DNA of 64,000 bases from Rhipicephalus microplus (Eukaryota; Arthropoda; Arachnida; Ixodida; Ixodidae). Under the pieces are notes generated by a model, which saw only the letters and a list, made by a program, of their open reading frames with translations, was not told the origin of the DNA and did no database searches. The stretch is from NCBI RefSeq assembly GCF_043290135.1, contig NC_134710.1:142428832-142492831 (forward strand), given 5' to 3'. The translations under genes were made by a program, and so were the position numbers. Shown piece by piece: positions 57,881-64,000 of this stretch (position 1 is its first letter; the number at the start of each line of letters is the position of its first letter).

Positions 57881-58365
57881 TGACGATGCTGAACGTGTGT
57901 TTGTGGCGTCCACAAATGTGCAGAACGTTTCTTTGGTTCCACGTTTGCGTATGTTTCCCAGAATTGAGCATGGCCGTGAGCTCCTGGCATATTGTTTCAA
58001 AGAACCCCTGCCTTGAAGGACGCGCGCACGCAACAGGATTCACGAACACAAATTCTAGCTGGGACTACCAACATACAGTTTAATAATAAGCAACGCGGTT
58101 TGAAAGGTTAAACCACGACGCATATGCGCTGCACGTGATAAAACACTGCGCACGAGACAATCGGATAATAAATATTTACCAACATGCCTGTGTGCCGAGA
58201 GAACCATTAAGATATAGAGCAGATAACGATACATTCTGCTTATTTAATTATCATTTTATATAAAAAGATGATCAGCCCATTTTCGCAATAACACTAAAAA
58301 GTACACAATCAGCACCATATCTTAAATGCGAAGCATTTCTCAGCGAACTTCGGCGACTTTGAACG

Positions 58366-58435
<70 letters not shown>

Positions 58436-58444
58436 ATCTATCTA
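58366..58444. repeat. (CTAT)n microsatellite
   Basis: About 19 copies with one interruption (CTAATCTA) near the right end. It is the complement of the GATA motif in the array. Confidence 0.97.
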
Positions 58445-58449
58445 GCCGC

Positions 58450-60930
58450 CTACGTTTGGGTGCTCTCGTTGTGACCCCTTAACTTGGCATGAATCAAAGT
58501 TATCATGGGAGGGCAAGATGGTTTGACAAATATGACGCACTTGTCAAGACATGAGTAATGGCATAATCCCGTTGCGTACGTCGTAAACACTTCCCGCCAG
58601 ACAGCCGGGCGGGTATGTGCCACAGATCACTGACTCTTAGTATCTAGCAGGAATGAAGAAAAGACACATGAACAACTTTAACGCGCGAGCATCAAGAAAT
58701 AGCGCACATCGGTGGCATCGACCCTACGAATGCAAAGAAATATAGTCAGGGCCCCAGCTGAAATTGAACACGAGTATTCTGCATGGCAATGAAGCATTTT
58801 ACCACAGAGCTACGCTAGGTCTCGGAACTACTTTTCAAATAGACGCTAATCTTCGTAAAAGGTCAATAGTGGTTGCAGTGCTGCCAACCATATTTTACAA
58901 AACGAGCCCAGCATCCTAGCGAGGACAAGCGCTTCATATCAGCTTCTAGTGTTGCTAGTACGCATGTTCCAGTTGGCATCGTTGAGCAAGTAAAAACAAC
59001 TGGTTATATAAACATCTGCTACTCTTCAACATTTGCGGCGTTTTTTTTTTTAAGAGATAAATGCCGATACCAAAAGTAGGCTAAATTTTACTGGAAGATA
59101 TAGCATGCCTAAGTATCTTCACTTTCTAGAACAGTTATAATCAAAATGGTGCAATTCCTTATTAAACCTTGAGCTCTCAAAAAGGCAATTTTAATAAAAA
59201 TTGAGCCAAAAACTGACTGTTTCAATCACAGTGAGCCACATCCAATAAACCAGCATTGCGCTAACAAACATGATCCAAAACACCATCAAGGTCTCATGCA
59301 AAATATTTCATTTGTGTCTTTGTTCTTTAATATTGTGTTTACGTTTCACGATTACGTTTTCAAGCTCGATTTTGCATTTACCGAAGGACATGGGGCTCAA
59401 TGACCAATCTCGATTGTAAAAAGTAAGAGGCTTACTTCCCTCATGTTTTTTTTTGCATCTTAGTGGTTCATTTTTATTTTAGCGCAGTGATATCTTGTTC
59501 TGCGTTCACTTCAACAGGATATAATTGAAATAAAATGAGCATGATATAAATATGTTGGGTGTCGATCTATTCCCTAAAAAAAAAGAAATGGTCAGAAATG
59601 GCATGACATAAAACTCGCTGGAACACTTTTCAAGGCCTTCAATATATGCAAAGAAGAAGAAAACACCGATGGCAGTCCGGAATGGAGCGCTTTTTGCCAG
59701 GAAGTACCGCTCGCTCTTCAAGTCTAGTAATCGCGATTCCGCCATTGCGTCGAAACAAGGCATGGATCGACGGAAGCAAAAACACAATAATTGTATCGCA
59801 AAATATTGCTATACCATATATTCGAACCGTTTCACACTTATTTTACAAGCTAATTTATGTATAAACGAAATGTTTCAATGTATATGAGCCACAAACAAAC
59901 AGTACTCGACAATACTGAGGATATTTGGCTATGTATAATTTAGGCACAATATAGATTTGTGGTTCTTAAGGGAGAGAAACACACTGGCAAGAAGTTGTTT
60001 GAGTGGGCCTAACTGTATTGCCAGTAGGAAAAATAGTGCGTTTTTCTCAGTTTTATTTAAAGTGCATTCGGCTCTTTTAGAAAAAAAAAACGCCTCATAT
60101 GTCTGTGCGTGCAAGATCTGTACATACACTTAGCGTCCTTTCATGACCTATCGCTCAATAAAAAAATTGCAACACGGTCACTTTCGCTACGCATGCTTCG
60201 CATATATCATCGATTCCCAGGTACGTGGGATCTGCCGAATTTTTTTCTTTGCATTTTTTATGTTTCCGTAAGCTCCCTCTCGCAGTTTCCTCTCGCATTG
60301 ACATAAGAGGTACCGCCTGCGGTTTGTAACGTTCGCACATCCTTCGGCATATGCTCCTGTGCATATTACAATTTTTGTGCAAATTTAAAATTGATTAGTT
60401 GGCAATAAAGATTGAAAAATTTGTGAACAAATGATTGATTGATTGAGAACCTTACTTTGTGTAATATTCTAATTTGTTGCAATCGCATTCATCGCTATTT
60501 TCTTGTGGCGAAACCGTTATTTTTTTAACAAACGGGGAATTCGCGGATGCATTCTCTGTTGCGAAACCGCTGTAGACCTTCGCGAAGGTTTGATGGCTCT
60601 TCAATATAGCTACTTTCGGCGGTCAAGATCAAGTTTGAGGAGGACGGCCTTTTATAGCTTCTTAGGCAACCTTGATCACGTTTTAAAACTGAGCCCACTC
60701 TTGCGCGCACAACCTTTGAGACACTGGCCCTGCTATTTCGGGATTTGTCGCAGGAATAATATTCTGCTAAATGAAAGCTTTCGTGACCAATTATTCTAAA
60801 CAGCATAGACTCCTCCCAATTATTTCTTGAAAGCGTCAATGAACACTTACTGTTGTTTTTTTTTTCGATGTTAAACTCGAACCAAAAAAATAATTATATA
60901 TTTGGGGGCTTCACATCGTCAGACCTTTAA
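58450..60930. other. Stretch without a recognised gene
   Basis: Mostly AT-rich. Frames such as 59506-59787 minus and 60503-60799 plus have no recognised domain. A TGATTGATTGATTGA run at about 60431 resembles a SINE tail, but no body adjoins it. Confidence 0.4.
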
Positions 60931-60939
60931 AATATTATG

Positions 60940-61075
60940 AAGGACGTATTATTGAACTTTAGAGGAAATTTGGATATCTGGGGTTCTTTTCTAAGCACAC
61001 TTGCTTCGAACGTTTTGCCTCCCAGCGGTTTGAAGGCCGCGGCTGGGATCCGATCCCGCGACCTTGTTATACAAC
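60940..61075 (-). repeat. Old, diverged SINE relic, minus strand
   Basis: GGAAATTTGGATATCTGGGG and GGCTGGGATCCGATCCCGCG follow the order of the SINE body and head on the minus strand but with heavy drift. Confidence 0.5.
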
Positions 61076-61369
61076 CCACCGTTCTGTCACAGCTCTCTTG
61101 TCGAATTGATGTAATACATCATGACCGTGACATCCACGATTAACTCCTTCAACGTGTAGACTCTACGTGCCCTTCTTATTCCGTGCGTTTCTAACAGGAG
61201 AAGAGCAATTTTGTCGACGTTGTATAACACAATGCCAGCTGCAGATTTCAGCCCTAGCTTCTATACAAGCGTGGGCTTCGCGCATACCATCCATCCAAAC
61301 CAAAAATATCTCTGCCACTATGGTAGCAACGCATGTAGACGCTTGCCTACATCACCTAGCTGGAATTCC

Positions 61370-62200
61370 ACTTTCCCCATTTAGGGTAGCCCATTGCAAA
61401 AATGAAGGGAAGACATGCGTTGCGTTTTCCTGAAGATGTGGAGTTCAATGCTCTAACATGCCGCGAATATCCCGAGTTCACCGCCAGTTTTGGGATACTT
61501 TCATTGCTTTCCCGCCATGTCATGTCTATAAGGGTGTGATTCAGTCGACGCTCCGTGAGCCCATTTGTCTGTGGGTGGTACGCTGTAGTGAGCTTATGCT
61601 TCGTTTCACATGACTGCAGGATATCGGCTATCACCTTCGATAGAAAGGTGCGGCCATGATCTGCCATCGGCTGGCGTGGAGCTCCGTATTGCAAAATCAC
61701 GTCGTGTAGGAGAAATTTGGTGACACTCTGTGGCGCAGCATGTTGAAAGAGCTCGTGTGATGGTGTAGCGCGCTACGTAGACTGTGGCCACAGCTATAGC
61801 CAACTGTTGACTGAAGAAGATACGGTAAAAGGGCCGAGTAGGTCTAAGCAAACGCGGAAGAACCGTTCTAAAGAAATGGCGAGTGGTTGAAGGTGTCCGG
61901 CGGGAAACATCGATGGAGTTTCGTGGCGCTGACATTCCTCATAAGCCGCAACGTATCTTCTGACTGAGCGTGAAAGCCCTGGGCAAAAAAAAAAGCGTCG
62001 ATGCATCCGGTCTTAAGTGCGTGACACACCAAAGTGACCGGCAGTTGGGAGGTCAGAAAGTTCGTGGAGAGCCTATACGAGCGAAGGTGTTTCAGGCTGA
62101 TCCATTTGGGTAAAAATTTTGGTGGTATAGTACACCATTGCGGAGGAACAATGAGCGATTGGACCTGTCGGAATATGGTGATTCGAGGCATACTATTATA
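61370..62200 (-). pseudogene. Ty3/gypsy integrase relic
   Basis: Read downward: HRRFFFCPGLSRSVRRYVAA and YEECQRHETPSMFPAGHLQP give the integrase N-terminal Zn region. FRVCLDLLGPFTVSSSVNSW holds the first core Asp. ILQYGAPRQPMADHGRTFLS holds the second Asp, and TAYHPQTNGLTERRLNHTL holds the Glu. Frames change several times, so it is inactive. LTRs and the rest of pol are not seen. Confidence 0.75.
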
Positions 62201-62209
62201 GCACGCAAG

Positions 62210-62720
62210 GACGTACCAATATGAACAATTAACAAAATGTTAATTGGCTTTTAATTATGAGCTTGACTGCCGTTGGTATCTTACCAGTCTTCCATATAAT
62301 TCTATGGAAAACTAGTAGGATGTGACAATTCATGACATGCCAATTTCCTAAAATTCCAAAAATACTCAATTTGTGATAAACTGATGACAATCGCACAAAT
62401 TCGAGGCCCGTCTGGGGGAAGGTGAAGCTGAGCACACAGGGCGCGCAGGAAATCCGTGAGCCCGGTTAGGTCAGACCGAAAGCTCACTTGGCAGTCTTCG
62501 AAGGCGCGTCGCAGCAGAACATGGTCTAGAAAAACGGCAAGACGTCCCAAATACCAAAAATGGGCCTGCAAGTTGGCGAGTAGCGCTTATCTGTTTCTTT
62601 CGCGCTGTACCCAGGGGAACGCAATTTCCACTTTTTATTTCACTGTATGACCTACTTAAAACTAAAGGCACCAGCCACTGCGGCACTAGTTCGCTCTGTG
62701 GAGTAAAAAAGGGAAAAAAA
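62210..62720. other. Stretch next to the gypsy relic, unassigned
   Basis: A minus-strand frame (62302-62571) has no domain I can name. It could be more retroelement DNA, but I have no support. Confidence 0.35.
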
Positions 62721-62722
62721 AA

Positions 62723-62737
62723 GGGGGGGGGGGGGGG
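62723..62737. repeat. Poly-G run next to poly-A
   Basis: Fifteen G in a row after A-rich runs. Simple sequence; the length is uncertain in any assembly. Confidence 0.9.
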
Positions 62738-62739
62738 CT

Positions 62740-63879
62740 TCCTCGCGTCCTAAGAAGCCAACCCCCCTCCTCGTTCTCCATAGGCTGGGCTGAATTCCCA
62801 GCATGCTCCTGTTTTACATTTTTATGACTGGGCTTCAAAATTTTCACGTGAAGATCCCTCCTACGTATCCCCCATGGTTCTTACAGACGAGAGAGCGAGT
62901 TCTTTGTAGTTTAACAAACAAACGGATGACTACTACGCACCAAACGCATAAGCGGTTCATTGGGTGTTCTTAGAATGACTTGCCATTTTTCCAGACCATA
63001 ATTTTCAGTGATGCGCTGATTCTTTTTGAAAAATTGTCTATTGAGCTTCTGGTCTGACGCAACAGGGCTGACATGCGCTCAATTTCGGTACCGCCTCGAT
63101 CTTGCCCTTGATTTCGGTAATGACAATCAAAAACTATGTGCGTTTGTTGTGAATTTCATTCAATGGTCACGCACTACAGCTTTTACACACAGCAGCCCTA
63201 ATATGAATAAAGTTAATTAACTAGTGGTGGCTAATTGCTCATTTGAAATTAACTCTAGGTGCAGCAAAGTATTGCCAACTCGGTATAGACAGTTTTGGTG
63301 TTAATAAATAAGCTGGCTCGTGCCGAACCCAAGAAAACTTCCGGTGCGCCACTTCCAGTCCCGCTTAATAGTCCCGGTGGTGTTTCCGTGGTGTGTTTGA
63401 GCTTGCTGCTCTATTATGTCTGGTGCATTTCTTAGGATGTGTTTAGAGCAACGTCTTGCAGCTGCATGAAAGGGCTCGACGTAGCGCATGGGAGGTAGAG
63501 GCATGGCCACTCTTATGCATGTAACACGGCTCGCGTTGCCGACGGGCGCGGCACGAAATATACGCCGTGGCGCTCCGATGAGTGGGGCCTCGATGCGCGC
63601 TTCCAAAGCGGCGGAGTGGGGCGCGCGCATCATTGAGGAACCCAACGCGGCCCTAGGGTGCCTCGATGTGCGCGCGGCTCCGCTTCAAGGGTGGAGGCAC
63701 CTTTTGAAAGACCCCGCGCCGCCTGCTGGCCCTATTCGTTCGAAAGTCTTGTGAGATGCACAGAGGCTAGCGCGGGAACGTTGGTTTAAACACGTTCTTC
63801 CTGACGTGTTGTTTGTCGAGATCCGTTCTTTTGCCGCTATGACAGGCTGTTGCGTGCCTTTGCGTACTAGTTTATTCCC
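62740..63879. other. Right-end stretch with no recognised gene
   Basis: A 114-codon minus-strand frame (63301-63645) lies in GC-rich DNA and has no recognised domain. The rest is unassigned. Confidence 0.35.
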
Positions 63880-63907
63880 TTGCCTTTCGCGTGCACGCGA
63901 AAGGCAA
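63880..63907. repeat. Perfect 28-bp palindrome
   Basis: TTGCCTTTCGCGTG is followed at once by its exact complement, with no spacer. The centre is GTGCAC. Confidence 0.92.
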
Positions 63908-64000
63908 GCGGATGTTTCGCTTCCCCCGTAACAGCAAGCGAACAAAAGAATCGGAAGCACAAGTGAAACGCGACCACTGGCATCCGGTCGATCAACAGCA

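Overview
This window looks like nuclear DNA of a hard tick, probably a metastriate such as Rhipicephalus or a relative. The main evidence is several copies of a tRNA-derived SINE of the tick 'Ruka' type, together with decayed RTE/BovB-like, Tx1-like, CR1/L2-like and RNase H-bearing LINEs, Ty3/gypsy pieces, Tigger-like and P-element-like DNA transposons, and a spliceosomal gene relic with GT-AG introns. No bacterial operons, rRNA or CRISPR arrays are visible. The species call is inference.

Positions 1 to about 38999 are a direct tandem array with a period of about 14.2 kb. Unit 1 is 1-14228, unit 2 is 14229-28498, and unit 3 is 28499 to about 38999. Units 1 and 2 carry the same series: a long foldback hairpin, two tRNA-derived SINEs, a short foldback, a Tigger-like element with a transposase remnant, a (GATA)n microsatellite, a 39-bp tandem repeat, a possible LTR/gag remnant, the 3' part of an RTE-type LINE, an intact 437-codon reading frame on the minus strand, and on the plus strand an intron-containing pseudogene of BCAS2/SPF27, a core subunit of the Prp19 spliceosomal complex. 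Unit 3 stops at the RTE 3' tail, so it lacks the last two genes. Left of about 6.4 kb in the unit, copies 2 and 3 agree against copy 1. Right of that point, copies 1 and 2 agree against copy 3. This is what unequal crossing-over would leave if the middle unit were a recombinant.

From 39 kb to the end the DNA is a mosaic of transposons, many of them nested. A Tx1-like LINE 3' end (39.7-42.66 kb) is split by a P-element-like transposon with inverted repeats, a THAP-domain relic and a gypsy pol tail. A second Tx1-like LINE (endonuclease at 42.73 and 48.2 kb) is split by a 1.03-kb inverted-repeat element and a CR1/L2-like LINE whose ORF1 begins with a 2A-like peptide motif. Further on are a minus-strand LINE ORF1 (49.2-50.3 kb), a tRNA-Cys-like gene, a full-length SINE with perfect target-site duplications, a 61-bp tandem repeat, and a minus-strand Tx1-like LINE (52.4-54.9 kb) broken by a SINE and a TA-flanked MITE. 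The last part holds an RNase H-bearing LINE tail, a (CTAT)n tract and a gypsy integrase relic.

The only reading frame that looks intact as a host gene is the 437-codon frame, present twice. Its function is not recognised. All exon limits and variant counts were read by eye.
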